The notes beneath the pieces were generated by a model that ran no database searches, had not been told where the DNA came from, and was given only the letters and a program-made list of their open reading frames with translations. From Ensifer adhaerens (GTDB lineage: Bacteria > Pseudomonadota > Alphaproteobacteria > Rhizobiales > Rhizobiaceae): 64,000 nucleotides of DNA. This document shows, in pieces, positions 1 to 9,030 of this stretch. Position 1 is the first letter of the stretch. Each line of letters begins with the position of its first letter. A program made the position numbers and the translations under genes. The DNA lies in contig NZ_LAZS01000012.1 in the NCBI RefSeq assembly GCF_002007205.1, positions 496,001 through 560,000 of the forward strand, in the 5' to 3' direction.

Positions 1-1
1 G

Positions 2-856
2 CTCAGCCTCGGCGGCACCTATGCGCTTCTGGCGCTCGGCCTCGCGGTCGTCTTCTCGATCATGGGGCTCATCAACTTCGCCCATGGCGAGCTGATGACG
101 GCGGCCGGTTATGGCCTTTGCTTCGCACTTCTCCTCGGGCTACCGTTTCCGCTCGCCGTCTGTGCCGCGCTGATGATCGCGATCGTGCTCGCCATGCTGA
201 TGGAACGCATCGCCTTCCGGCCGGTGCGCGGTGCCAGCGGCACGACGCTGCTTCTGACGAGTTTTGCCGTCAGCGCCATCCTGCGCGTCATCTTCCAGAA
301 CTTCATTTCGGCAAGGCCCAAGCCGGTTCCAATGCCCGAGAGTTTCTCCGGCACGATCGAGATCGGCGGTCTGCATCTCGGCCTCATCCAGGGAACCTCG
401 ATCCTTGTCACGATCATCATGCTCGTCGGCCTCAACCTCTTCCTGCGCACCACGGTGCTCGGTCGCGCCATGCGTGCGGCCTCGGAAGATTTCGCCATCG
501 TTCGGCTGATGGGCATCCGCGCCAATGCGGTGGTTGCCACAGCCTTCGCGATCTCCGGTCTGCTTGCCGGTGTCGCCGGTATCCTCTGGGTGGCGCAGCG
601 CGGCAGCGTCGATCCGCTGATGGGCTTCTTGCCCGTACTCAAGGCCTTCATCGCCGCGATCATCGGCGGTCTCGGCAGCCTGTCGGGCGCGGTCGCCGGC
701 GGCTTCCTGCTCGGCTTCATCGAGGTGTTCCTGCAGGCCTATCTGCCGGAAAGCCTGCTCAGCTATCGCGACGCCTTCACTATCCTGCTCGTCATCGGCG
801 TGCTGCTGTTTGCGCCGCAGGGCCTGCTTGCAAAGAAGACCGTCATCAAGCTTTGA
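2..856 (+). CDS. Branched-chain amino acid ABC transporter permease, LivH type (5' end missing)
   Basis: Inner-membrane permease of a hydrophobic amino-acid (LivHMGF-type) importer. The frame is open from base 2, so the true start lies outside the window and 284 residues are visible. The segment GLINFAHGELMTAAGY near residues 22-37 is the characteristic LivH signature, followed by repeated hydrophobic helices and the GGLGSLSGAVAGG loop (about residues 222-234) that contacts the ATPase. The usual neighbours (LivM, LivG, LivF, binding protein) are not downstream, so they must be upstream. The ligand cannot be told from the permease. Family assignment is strong. Confidence 0.9.
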   Translation, partial: LSLGGTYALLALGLAVVFSIMGLINFAHGELMTAAGYGLCFALLLGLPFPLAVCAALMIAIVLAMLMERIAFRPVRGASGTTLLLTSFAVSAILRVIFQNFISARPKPVPMPESFSGTIEIGGLHLGLIQGTSILVTIIMLVGLNLFLRTTVLGRAMRAASEDFAIVRLMGIRANAVVATAFAISGLLAGVAGILWVAQRGSVDPLMGFLPVLKAFIAAIIGGLGSLSGAVAGGFLLGFIEVFLQAYLPESLLSYRDAFTILLVIGVLLFAPQGLLAKKTVIKL

Positions 857-975
857 GAGCGGCGAAGAGCACTGGATGTCGGGACGATTTGCTGTCTTGT
901 CGACTTGGCGGATCATCTCGTCAGATTGACTAATGTGCTACTGAGTAGCAAATTGGGCTCAAAGGAGTTAAACCG

Positions 976-1251
976 ATGAGTGTCAAATCCTCGATCTCGC
1001 TGACCGACCAGCAGGATGCGTTTGCCCGTTCGCTGGTGGAGAGCGGTCGGTACTCCAGCATGAGTTCCGTTCTCCAGCAGGGCCTGGAACTGCTTCGTCA
1101 GAAGACGGAAACTGAGGACGTCGAAACGGCAGCGCTTCGCGAATTGGTTCAGCGGCGATTGAACGGACCGACAATTTCTGCAACCGAGATGGAAAGCCGC
1201 GTTGCGGCAATGATTGAGCGGAAGCGACGGGGGGTTCGTGTGGACCCTTGA
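976..1251 (+). CDS. parD: ParD-family antitoxin
   Basis: Antitoxin of a type II ParDE module, 91 residues. The N-terminal part (SVKSSISLTDQQDAFARSLV) is a ribbon-helix-helix DNA-binding fold that normally dimerises on its own promoter. The charged C-terminal half is the region that wraps the toxin in this family. AAAGGAG at 960-966 is well placed for the ATG. The gene overlaps the toxin gene by 14 bases, so expression is coupled. Autorepression is expected from the family and is not shown here. Confidence 0.88.
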   Translation: MSVKSSISLTDQQDAFARSLVESGRYSSMSSVLQQGLELLRQKTETEDVETAALRELVQRRLNGPTISATEMESRVAAMIERKRRGVRVDP

Positions 1252-1582
1252 ATACTCTGAGGATGCCGCGCGCGATATCGAGCTGATCTTCGATCATCTG
1301 TTCGGCGTCTATGTCGAACTTGGGGACACGCCCGACGAGGCTGTGGAGCGTACCGCCGAGCGGATCCGCAAACTGCATGCCGAAATCGATCGTCTCGTCG
1401 ATACGCCCTATATCGGGACCCTGCGTCCCGATGTTCACCCCGGAATCCGGTTTCTTCGGCGGGACAAGGCGGCTATCTGGTTTCTGTCGATAGAACATAC
1501 CCGCACGATCATTGTCGCGGCAATTTTCTACGGCGCGCAGGACCACATCAGAAACATGCTCGCACGGATGCTGGCGGGGTAA
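1238..1582 (+). CDS. parE: ParE/RelE-fold toxin
   Basis: Toxin partner of the preceding ParD; ParE toxins typically poison DNA gyrase. I start it at GTG 1238 because ACGGGGGG lies about five bases upstream and the protein then begins VWTLEYSEDAARD, as ParE proteins do; a TTG at 1214 is a less likely start. The C-terminal GIRFLRRDKAAIWFL strand and the following RTIIVAAIFYGAQD strand-turn are typical of the RelE/ParE fold. Length, 114 residues, is normal and no frame damage is seen, so the module looks intact. Confidence 0.87.
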   Translation: MWTLEYSEDAARDIELIFDHLFGVYVELGDTPDEAVERTAERIRKLHAEIDRLVDTPYIGTLRPDVHPGIRFLRRDKAAIWFLSIEHTRTIIVAAIFYGAQDHIRNMLARMLAG

Positions 1583-1745
1583 GATCTACAGCCCCGGGGC
1601 CTTCGTCCCCAGCTTGCGCCTTCGCCTGTACCAGAACCCTGAAACGGACGGGCGGGCACACGAGTTCGCCGACAGCATGGCAGACGGCGCAGTTGACGGT
1701 GCTGAGACAGCCTGAAGATGTTGTTGGTTGCCGCCCTCGCAAACC

Positions 1746-1779
1746 GTCCAGGAACCGGCTGTCGTTCCGGCTCCTGGAC
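1746..1779 (-). terminator. Stem-loop after the 1787-3346 gene
   Basis: A 13-bp stem with one mismatch (1746-1758 with 1767-1779) and an 8-base loop lies 8 bp beyond the stop of the minus-strand binding-protein gene, between it and the convergent toxin gene. The T-run after it is weak, so Rho-independent function is an inference. Confidence 0.5.
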
Positions 1780-1786
1780 CAAGGGG

Positions 1787-3346
1787 TTAATCCGCGAAAT
1801 GCGTGAGCCAGTGGCGCGGCTTGTTGTCCGCCAGCTGCGCGACTTTGTCGATCTTGTTGGTCATCACCCAGGCCATGGGCTGCTGGTGCAATGGCAGCAT
1901 GATCATTTCGTCCTTGACCATCTGGAGCGCCTTGGTCTGCAGCTCTAGCCGCTTCGCGCGATCCATTTCGGTCGATGCCTGGGTGATCAGCTTGTCAATG
2001 TCCGGATAGCTCCAGCCACCCCAGTTGAAGACGCCTGCCTTGTCGCTCCGCGTCGCGATCATCTGGAGCAGGATCGAGTAGCTGTCGAGCATGGGCTCGT
2101 TGGCCCAGCCGATGATGTAGACGTCAGACAGGCCACCGGTGCGCTTGGGCGCCTGCGCGGCCGTCGGGCCGATGTCGAGCTGCGGCTTGAAACCGGCGCG
2201 GCTCAGCATGTTGACGATGCTCTGGCAAAGCTCCTCCTCGTTGACATAGGCCTCGTTCGTGCAGACGAGGGTGAACGGAAGATCGCTTGCGCCGGCTTCG
2301 GCGAGCAGCTTCTTCGAGAGTTCGGGATCGAACGGAACCACCGTGTCCAGCGCCTCGACATAGCCCGGAATCTCCGGCGCAATGATCGCGCCCGCCATCC
2401 GCGACTTGCCGCGCATGACCCGCTTCTGGATGAGGTCCTTGTCGAGCGCGTGGGCGACCGCCTGGCGGACACGCAGGTCGTTGAACTTGTTGTCGACGCC
2501 GTCGGCCAGCTTCGGTTTGCGGTTGAAGCCCATCATGATGGTGCGCAGGTCGGTACGCTCCATGACCTTCAGGTCCGGCTGCGCAAGAAGGCGCGGGAGA
2601 TCCTGAGCGGGCGCATTCTCGGTGAAGTCGATCTCGCCCGACAACAGGGCGGCCACGCGCGTCGCGGCCGAGACGATCGGCGTGAACTCGATGCGGTCTA
2701 TGTTGGACTGCGCTTTGTCCCACCACTGGGCGTTCTTGACGAGAATGGTCTTGCTGTCGGGCGTGCGGCTCTCCAGCTTGAACGGGCCCGTGCCGTTGGT
2801 GTGGTAGGTCGCGTATCCTTCGATCTTCTTGCCGACGTCCGTCGGCTTCAGCGAGTTGTTGTCGGCAAGCCAGGTCGCGTCGAAAATGTGGATGTTCGTC
2901 AGGTCGTTCAGGAGCAGCGGATAGGGGCCGACAAGTTCGATATCGATGGTGTGGTCGTCGACCTTCTTCGCCGACTTGTAGGCCGGAAGATTGCCACGCA
3001 GCGGAGACGCCGGATCGCTGACGCGGGTGAGCGAGGCGATCACGTCGTCTGCAGTGAAATCGGCGCCATCGTGGAACTTGACGTCCTTGCGCAGGTGGAA
3101 GCGCCAGACCGTATCCGATACGGTTTCCCAGGAGGTTGCCAGCGCCGGCTCGAGCTTCAGTTCGGCGTCGTAGCGCACAAGACCTTCATAGACGTGGTTC
3201 AGGAAAGAGAGGGTGTAGCTGTCGCCATAGGAATAGGGGTCAAGCGAATAGATGTCCCGCGAAGCGCCCCATTTGAGCGTTTCGGCATGCCCCGCCGTGG
3301 AAAGCGCAGCCGCTATGACGGCCGCGAGGGTCAATTTCTTGAGCAT
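1787..3346 (-). CDS. Peptide/opine-type ABC transporter substrate-binding protein (SBP family 5)
   Basis: Periplasmic binding protein of the DppA/OppA class, 519 residues. It has a clear Sec signal peptide ending near residue 21 (STAGHA). The mature part carries the family-5 features: GASRDIYSLDPYSYGD at the start, NHVYEGLVRYD, and TVWRFHLRKDVKFHDG around residues 85-100. The ligand may be a peptide, an opine or an oligosaccharide, since this class is broad. No permease or ATPase for this class is next to it, so it is an orphan binding protein here. It lies downstream of a GntR regulator gene on the same strand and has a 780-bp upstream gap with operator-like sites. Confidence 0.88.
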   Translation of the reverse strand: MLKKLTLAAVIAAALSTAGHAETLKWGASRDIYSLDPYSYGDSYTLSFLNHVYEGLVRYDAELKLEPALATSWETVSDTVWRFHLRKDVKFHDGADFTADDVIASLTRVSDPASPLRGNLPAYKSAKKVDDHTIDIELVGPYPLLLNDLTNIHIFDATWLADNNSLKPTDVGKKIEGYATYHTNGTGPFKLESRTPDSKTILVKNAQWWDKAQSNIDRIEFTPIVSAATRVAALLSGEIDFTENAPAQDLPRLLAQPDLKVMERTDLRTIMMGFNRKPKLADGVDNKFNDLRVRQAVAHALDKDLIQKRVMRGKSRMAGAIIAPEIPGYVEALDTVVPFDPELSKKLLAEAGASDLPFTLVCTNEAYVNEEELCQSIVNMLSRAGFKPQLDIGPTAAQAPKRTGGLSDVYIIGWANEPMLDSYSILLQMIATRSDKAGVFNWGGWSYPDIDKLITQASTEMDRAKRLELQTKALQMVKDEMIMLPLHQQPMAWVMTNKIDKVAQLADNKPRHWLTHFAD

Positions 3347-3886
3347 TCTGCAGTTCTCCCTGGTTGAGGTTACCTATCCCGTCGAACGGGAATCTCCTTC
3401 TTGTAGGCAAGACGGCTCACAGGCCTTCCGCCTGGTCGTAGATACGGCTGAGCCAGTGGCGCGCTCGGTCGGCGCACACACGACGTGCTCGATTTTTCGT
3501 TCAGCGCACCGCTCGTCTGCCGCCGGTGCGGCGGGTTCATGGTCGGCCCGTCTTTGGGCAGCTTCGGCGTGGCGTTCCAATCGCCGGACGCTTCAAGGCG
3601 TCAGCGTGGAAACTGCACACGTGCGAAAGCTGACGTCTGTCGCAAACGCCGTCTCGTGTTGCTGCCTGTTGCACGCCCGCGCGGGCTCTGCCTCGAGCTC
3701 GCGCGAGGTCAGACGCGGGCGTGGCAACAAAAGATGTCGTGAGAAAATGTCACGCCTGACGGACCGGGGGCCGGCTTGGGTGACCGTCGCCGGAAACCTC
3801 GACGATAGGGTCTTTCAAAGACTTGCATCAACACTGCTCCTCCCCAGGTCCGTGTCTGCTGATCGGGAGCATTGCACATCGTCCGG

Positions 3887-3945
3887 GTTTGTCAACGTCT
3901 TTGTCGACAATATTGCATACGATAATTTGTGAGTTTGTTGACAAC
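3887..3945 (-). promoter_or_regulatory. Candidate operator cluster upstream of the binding-protein gene
   Basis: The 3347-4127 gap contains no convincing gene. Within it an AT-rich patch holds TTGTCGACAA (3901-3910, a perfect palindrome), TTGTTGACAA (3935-3944, one mismatch) and a TTTGTCAACG half copy near 3888. Between the first two lies TTGCATACGATAATT (3913-3927), which resembles TTGTATGATAATT in the 8.1-kb divergent promoter. The neighbouring GntR regulator is the obvious candidate ligand, by inference. Confidence 0.4.
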
Positions 3946-4127
3946 GCGTTGGAGTAGGGCGGCTGCGGTTCGGCGAGGTGTTCAAGCGACCTTGTCGGCA
4001 CGGCCGAGAGATGCGCCCCCGGAGGCCGAGTGTGGATGGAAGGCGATGAGGTGATCAGGCGGCGGAGCGTCCGCTTCGCAACGGTCCGTGACCGGCGCTG
4101 GACCCGGCTTTGCAGTGTAACTGGCGA

Positions 4128-4925
4128 TCACGCCTTGGGCTCCGAATGTGCAATGAGCTCATCGGTGTTTGCCAGTAGTCGCCGCACCGCATTGCGGGCC
4201 GCGTTCGGACGTCGGAGCCGAATGCTCTTCTCGATGTTCTCGTGGAGCTTCAGTGCGTAGACGAAACTATCGTCGTTCCGGGTCACCAGCAGGAAAAGGT
4301 GGTTGAGTGCAGATTCGATCAGTGTCCCGAGCGGGACCAGGAGATCGTTTCCGGAAGCATGCAGAATTGCAAGATGAAAGCGGGTGTCAGCCTGGGTACG
4401 ACCCTGCAGCGTCGTCGCTTGCCCCATATCTCTCAATGCCGCGCTGATTTCGACCATTTGTTCTTCGCTGCGGCGGGCCGCGGCAAGGGCTGTGGCTTCC
4501 GGCTCTATGATGTGGCGAAATTCCTGCACGGTCTTCAGAAACTGGAGCCGGTCCGGTGAGAGCGCGTACCAGCTGAGCACGTCGCGATCGAGCAGGTTCC
4601 AGCGCTCCTTCGGCTCCACCCAACTGCCGATTTTCGGACGCGAGGCGAGCAACCCCTTGGCCATCAATATCTTGATCGCTTCTCTGACCGCAGTGCGACT
4701 GACGTCGAAGATTTCCGTCCATTGCGCCTCGTTCGGCAGGATCGTTCCAGGCGGGTAGTCGCCACGCACGATCCGGAGCCCGATGTCATCGGCAACCGAC
4801 ATGTGAACGCTCGGCCCCGACATGCGCGGTGCATCGAGCCGGCGCGTGGCACGCGCGCCTTCCGCCATGGCTCGCCCGGCGGTTTTTCCTGATCGTTGTT
4901 CAGTCATTTCCTCATTTTCTCGCAA
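4128..4925 (-). CDS. GntR-family transcriptional regulator, FadR/FCD subfamily
   Basis: DNA-binding repressor or activator of about 265 residues. A winged helix-turn-helix covers roughly residues 45-110 (GDYPPGTILPNEAQWTEIF, then DVSRTAVREAIKIL, the recognition helix region). It is followed by an all-helical FCD ligand-binding domain whose histidine-rich helices (FRHIIEPEATALA, RFHLAILHASGN) fit the usual metal/ligand pocket. FCD regulators commonly respond to sugar acids. ATG 4925 is used; ATG 4907 is an alternative. It sits 26 bp beyond an SDR gene on the same strand and is probably the local regulator of the 1.8-10 kb sugar locus. Confidence 0.85.
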   Translation of the reverse strand: MRENEEMTEQRSGKTAGRAMAEGARATRRLDAPRMSGPSVHMSVADDIGLRIVRGDYPPGTILPNEAQWTEIFDVSRTAVREAIKILMAKGLLASRPKIGSWVEPKERWNLLDRDVLSWYALSPDRLQFLKTVQEFRHIIEPEATALAAARRSEEQMVEISAALRDMGQATTLQGRTQADTRFHLAILHASGNDLLVPLGTLIESALNHLFLLVTRNDDSFVYALKLHENIEKSIRLRRPNAARNAVRRLLANTDELIAHSEPKA

Positions 4926-4951
4926 TCTGTAATGCTCGTCCGCGTCTTACG

Positions 4952-5848
4952 TCAGCCGATATCGACATACTTCCGCCAGTTGTGTTCCGGCTGAAAACCG
5001 AGCATCGCGCGCGCTTTGCGATTGGATAAGAGCGTCTCGTATTCGCCGAGTTGCCCCTTGACCGGAACGCCGGGGTAGAAGCGGTCGATCAGTTCCCGCG
5101 TCGGAATGTCGGCGGAGGTATCGTCGCTCGCGGCGTTGAAGACCTGAAACCCGAGGCCGTTCGCCTCCACCGCGCGCAACGTGATCTGGCCGAGGTCGCG
5201 CGCATCGATGTAACTCCAGGCGATGCGCTTGCGGAACCCCGGATCGGCAAACCAGCCGGGGAAGAGACGGTATTCACTGGGCTCGATGACATTGCCAATG
5301 CGCAAGGCATAGATGTCGGCGCCGCTTCTGAGCGCAAAGGCGCGCGCAGTCTTTTCATTGACGACCTTGGAGAGCGCATAGCTGTCCATGGGGTCGACGT
5401 CATAGTCCTCGTCGAGCGGGAAGTAGCTGGGATTGCGCGGCTCATTTGCAAAGACGAGGCCGTAGGTCGTCTCGCTCGATGCGATGACGATCTTGCGGAT
5501 GTCAAGCTTCACCGCCGCCTCGATGACATTGTAGGTGCCCATCACATTGACGCGGAAGAGTTCGTTATCGGGTGCGATCAGGATGCGGGGGATCGCGGCA
5601 AAGTGGACGATCGCATCGATCGGCTGGGGCGCAAGCGACGGGTCGAATTCGTGCAGGCCCGTGTAACTCGACAGCGCGTTGAACACCTGGCCGCTGTCCG
5701 TGATGTCGGTAATGAGCGTGCGCACCTTCGGGTTGTCGAGCGGCCTTGTGTCAAGGTTGAGGACCTGGTGGCCGTGCCCGACGAGGTATTCAACGACATG
5801 GCGGCCCGCCTTGCCGCTGCCTCCGGTGAAGATGATCCGCTTGGTCAT
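4952..5848 (-). CDS. NAD-dependent epimerase/dehydratase-type oxidoreductase (extended SDR)
   Basis: Cytoplasmic Rossmann-fold enzyme of 298 residues. TGGSGKAG at residues 8-15 is the glycine-rich NAD(P) loop and Y157-A-L-S-K161 is the catalytic YxxxK pair. ATG 5848 is preferred because GGAG lies six bases upstream; in-frame ATGs further upstream lack this. Extended SDRs of this sort act on nucleotide sugars or on free sugars and uronates. The adjacent sugar importer and second SDR favour oxidation or isomerisation of an imported sugar, but the substrate is not deducible. Confidence 0.82.
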   Translation of the reverse strand: MTKRIIFTGGSGKAGRHVVEYLVGHGHQVLNLDTRPLDNPKVRTLITDITDSGQVFNALSSYTGLHEFDPSLAPQPIDAIVHFAAIPRILIAPDNELFRVNVMGTYNVIEAAVKLDIRKIVIASSETTYGLVFANEPRNPSYFPLDEDYDVDPMDSYALSKVVNEKTARAFALRSGADIYALRIGNVIEPSEYRLFPGWFADPGFRKRIAWSYIDARDLGQITLRAVEANGLGFQVFNAASDDTSADIPTRELIDRFYPGVPVKGQLGEYETLLSNRKARAMLGFQPEHNWRKYVDIG

Positions 5849-6026
5849 TGCGTTCTCCATGTCTGCAAATTTGGGGACGATTCCTATCGATGATAGTTCG
5901 TCGGAGGGATCTTCCAAGCAGGGTCGTCACAGGATGCCGCGGCCAGCCCGCAAAACTGCTTGCTGGCCACGGTCGCTGGGAACAGGGCGGAGCCGCCGGG
6001 ATACGCGTCAAAGCGCGGCCACTGGC

Positions 6027-7019
6027 TTACTTCTGGATGCAGGTGTCCGCCGTGTCCTTGGTGCATTCGTCGAGACCCGTAAAGACCGGATCGTCCACCG
6101 GCTTTCCGGCGATCAGGTCCAGCATGACCGAAGGCGCCTTGTAGCCCATTTCGAAGGGGCGCTGGCCGACGAGCGCGGTGACCAGACCTTCCTTGGCAAT
6201 CGCCACCTCTTCGCCGATCGTGTCTGCCGCCCCGATGACGAACTCATTCTTGGCAATCTTGTCCGCCATCGGCTTGAACAGATCGCGGTAGGGTTGCGGT
6301 GCGCCGAAGAGCGGCCAACCGCCCATGATACCGAAGGCGTCGAGATCGGGATTGGCGGCGAGAATATCCGTCATAGCCTGCACGCCTTTGGCCCCGTCGT
6401 CATTGGTGAAGACCGGGCAGCCCGCAACCTCCGTCCAGCCGCCTTCACCCTTCAGTTCGGCCAGCCCCTCTTTGCCGGTCAGCACGTCGCGCATGCCCTG
6501 CGCACGCCTGAGAATGTTGTCAGCACCTGGGTTGCCCTCGATCGTGCAGATCTTGCCGCCGTTTGGCTTGGCCTTCTTGATATAGTCTGCGATCCGCGCG
6601 CCCATCGTGTAGTTGTCGGTGCCGAGATAGGTCTTGCGCAGCCCCGCATCTTCCTTGGCGAGGTCGGCATCGAGCGTCATGACCGGAACCGTCGGGTTGG
6701 CGGTCTTCAGCGTCTGGGCAATGAGCTTGGCGTTGGATGGCGAAATGGCGATCGCAGCCGTGCTGGGTTTGCCGAGCATGTCCTGGACGATCTGCGCCTC
6801 GCCGGCCTCGTCCGAGGTCGATGCCGGGCCGGTGTAGAAGCACTCATACTCCGAGCTGGTGTTTTCCTTGTTCCACTTCTGGCAGCCCTGGTTGATGGCT
6901 TCGAAGAACGGGTTGTCGAGGCCCTTGACGACAATGACGAGCTGCTTCTTCTCCTGGGCGTTGGCGGGGCCGGTGGCCAGCGCGAGCGCCGCGACTGCAA
7001 GCACCAATGCTTTCCTCAT
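6027..7019 (-). CDS. Sugar ABC transporter substrate-binding protein (RbsB-like, periplasmic-binding type 1)
   Basis: Periplasmic binding protein of 330 residues with a signal peptide cut near residue 22 (ATGPANA). The mature protein begins QLVIVVKGLDNPFFEAINQG, the usual opening strand and helix of ribose/xylose-type binding proteins, and contains the central PVMTLDADL strand. It is the receptor for the divergently encoded ATPase and permease at 8.2-10 kb. It lies between two SDR genes on the minus strand, consistent with a single transport-and-oxidation unit. TTTATCCTCCC before the start (read in reverse) gives a strong ribosome-binding site. Confidence 0.88.
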   Translation of the reverse strand: MRKALVLAVAALALATGPANAQEKKQLVIVVKGLDNPFFEAINQGCQKWNKENTSSEYECFYTGPASTSDEAGEAQIVQDMLGKPSTAAIAISPSNAKLIAQTLKTANPTVPVMTLDADLAKEDAGLRKTYLGTDNYTMGARIADYIKKAKPNGGKICTIEGNPGADNILRRAQGMRDVLTGKEGLAELKGEGGWTEVAGCPVFTNDDGAKGVQAMTDILAANPDLDAFGIMGGWPLFGAPQPYRDLFKPMADKIAKNEFVIGAADTIGEEVAIAKEGLVTALVGQRPFEMGYKAPSVMLDLIAGKPVDDPVFTGLDECTKDTADTCIQK

Positions 7020-7066
7020 TTTATCCTCCCGTTAGACAAGCGGACAGCCTTTGTCCGCGGCACAAA

Positions 7067-8047
7067 TCAACCGGGGTACCAGACGATGCGAGGATCACTT
7101 GGTGGACGCTCGTATTGCCAGGCCTGGTCGATAAGCTTTTCGAGGTCGTATTCTGGCTGCCAATCCAGCAGGTACTTTGCCTTGCTGTTGTCCATCCAGT
7201 TTGAGTGGAAATGGCTTGGAACGTCGACGGACGGCAGGCCGCGCGTGCGCTTGAGATAGCTTGCGACCTCGCCATAATCGACCGGGCGATCCATCGAGAT
7301 GTTGAAACGCTGGCGCTCCGCACGCGGATTGTCGATCGCGTTCAAAATTGCCGACACGAGATCGCTGACATGAACGAAATTACGCTTGATCGGTCTGCCG
7401 CCGCCATCGCGCAGCAGAGGCACGGCTTGCGCTTCGGCATAGCGCTTGGCTTCGTCGGGGGCAAAGAACGTTTTCCAGTCGGGCCCGCCGAAGACGTCGT
7501 CGCCGAAGGAGAGCGAGTGCTTGAAGTCGTCCTTTTCCATGATCCATGGCGCGCGCAGGCAACAGGCGTTCATCCCGTACTGGACCCCGTACTGCTCGAT
7601 CAACACCTCTTCGAGCACTTTCGAGAGCGCGTAGCATCCGGGATAGGCGCGATGCGGGGTCGCCTCTGTAATCGGTCCCTCGTGGGGATAAAAGAAATGG
7701 CCGACAGCGGCGTCGCCGCCGATCAGAATGAACTGCCGGGCAGTCGGGCTCGCCCTGAACGCTTCGAGCAGCCAGAACAGGCCCTTGACGGTCACATCCA
7801 TGACGTCGGCCGGCGTTTCCTTGCAGGTCGCGAGGTGCACGACGTGGCTCACGCCGGCAACCGCGCTTTCTGCCACGGCGCGATCGGCGATGGACCCCTT
7901 GATGACGGTCAGCCGTTCGGTCGGATCGAGCACACGATTGTGGCAGAGCGCACGTATGCGCGCTTGCGAAAAACGTGACCGGTCAAGCAGCGCTGTCATG
8001 AGGTGCCGCCCGACCTTGCCCGTTGCCCCGGTGACAAGGATAAGCAT
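7067..8047 (-). CDS. NAD-dependent epimerase/dehydratase-type oxidoreductase (extended SDR), second copy
   Basis: A 326-residue extended SDR, only distantly similar to the one at 4952-5848. TGATGKVG at residues 6-13 is the nucleotide loop and Y139-A-L-S-K143 the catalytic pair. It is probably the first gene of the minus-strand unit, followed 47 bp later by the sugar-binding protein. Two non-identical SDRs with one importer suggest two consecutive redox or epimerisation steps on the imported sugar. The substrate is unknown. Confidence 0.82.
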   Translation of the reverse strand: MLILVTGATGKVGRHLMTALLDRSRFSQARIRALCHNRVLDPTERLTVIKGSIADRAVAESAVAGVSHVVHLATCKETPADVMDVTVKGLFWLLEAFRASPTARQFILIGGDAAVGHFFYPHEGPITEATPHRAYPGCYALSKVLEEVLIEQYGVQYGMNACCLRAPWIMEKDDFKHSLSFGDDVFGGPDWKTFFAPDEAKRYAEAQAVPLLRDGGGRPIKRNFVHVSDLVSAILNAIDNPRAERQRFNISMDRPVDYGEVASYLKRTRGLPSVDVPSHFHSNWMDNSKAKYLLDWQPEYDLEKLIDQAWQYERPPSDPRIVWYPG

Positions 8048-8093
8048 GCTTATCTCCCAGCAATAGCTAATATGCGATCGCGTCTTCCGTCAA

Positions 8094-8120
8094 CGGCTAA
8101 TTATCATACAAAACAGGTTT
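8094..8120. promoter_or_regulatory. Candidate operator in the divergent SDR/ABC promoter
   Basis: The 8048-8245 gap separates two divergent transcription units. AATTATCATACAA (8099-8111; reverse strand TTGTATGATAATT) resembles the 3913-3927 site upstream of the binding-protein gene. A TTGTTGACG motif follows near 8134-8142. The shared motif suggests one regulator, plausibly the GntR protein, for both promoters. Confidence 0.35.
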
Positions 8121-8245
8121 ATCGGATGAGAGATTGTTGACGCATTCACGGAGATTTGCGTAAATAAGCCTTCGCTCATTCATGCGGGCGGACTTGCGGT
8201 ATCACGCCTTGGCGAAGGCGGTTGCGCGTCTTGGGAAGGCTTGTC

Positions 8246-8983
8246 GTGCTGCTAGAGCTCAGCAATGTTTCCAAGCATTTCGGGGCCATACAGGCGGTCA
8301 ACGATATTTCGCTGTCGTTTGAGGCCGGGCAGGTTGTCGGCCTGATGGGTGACAACGGCGCCGGCAAGTCGACGCTTGTCAAAATGATCGCAGGCAATTT
8401 CCGTCCGAGCCACGGAACCATGCGCCTCAACGGCAGCGATATCGTCCTGCACCGCCCCATCGAGGCAAGGCAATTCGGTATCGAGATCGTTCACCAGGAT
8501 CTTGCCCTTTGCGACAACCTTTCCGCAGCTGCGAACGTCTTCCTCGGTCGCGAATTGAGGCGCGGTATCGGCCCCTTGCGCGTGCTAGATTACAAGGCAA
8601 TGTACCGCCGCGCCGGCGAGATCTTCAAGGAACTGCGCTCGGAGACCAGACCGCGCGACCTGGTACGGCAGATGTCGGGTGGCCAACGGCAAGCGGTGGC
8701 GATTGCGCGAACGATGATTTCGCAGGCGAAGATCGTCTTGATGGACGAGCCGACAGCGGCAATTTCCGTGCGGCAAGTGGCCGAAGTGCTGCATCTGATC
8801 CGGCAACTGCGTGATCGTGGCATCCTTGTCGTGCTCATCAGCCACCGCATGCCCGACGTCTTCGATGTCGCCGATCGCGTCGTCGTCATGCGCCGGGGCC
8901 GCAAGGTGGCGGACAAACCTATTGCTCAGACCTCGCCGGAGGAGGTGACGGGGCTTATTACTGGTGCCATCGAGGGTGGATGA
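8246..8983 (+). CDS. Sugar ABC transporter ATP-binding protein, single-domain (FrcA-like)
   Basis: Cytoplasmic ATPase of 245 residues. Walker A GDNGAGKST is at residues 35-43, the signature SGGQ at 144-147 and Walker B IVLMDE at 163-168, with a switch histidine in LISHR. GTG 8246 is chosen because GGAAGG sits seven bases upstream. Unlike E. coli RbsA, which has two nucleotide-binding domains in about 500 residues, this protein has only one, so it should work as a homodimer as in fructose-type FrcBCA systems. It is followed by the permease after 47 bp. Confidence 0.9.
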   Translation: MLLELSNVSKHFGAIQAVNDISLSFEAGQVVGLMGDNGAGKSTLVKMIAGNFRPSHGTMRLNGSDIVLHRPIEARQFGIEIVHQDLALCDNLSAAANVFLGRELRRGIGPLRVLDYKAMYRRAGEIFKELRSETRPRDLVRQMSGGQRQAVAIARTMISQAKIVLMDEPTAAISVRQVAEVLHLIRQLRDRGILVVLISHRMPDVFDVADRVVVMRRGRKVADKPIAQTSPEEVTGLITGAIEGG

Positions 8984-9030
8984 GGGGCACGCGAACTCAA
9001 TCTTCTGTACCGGAGGGAATGGGAGGAACG

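Noticed and set aside
1512-1948. Small open frames between ParE and the binding-protein gene
   Set aside because: They overlap real genes or the stem-loop at 1746-1779, lack ribosome-binding sites and show no recognisable sequence.
3252-3932. Plus-strand open frame across the binding-protein promoter region
   Set aside because: Composition is Arg/Ser/Ala-rich without motifs, it overlaps the 5' end of a real gene antisense and has no ribosome-binding site.
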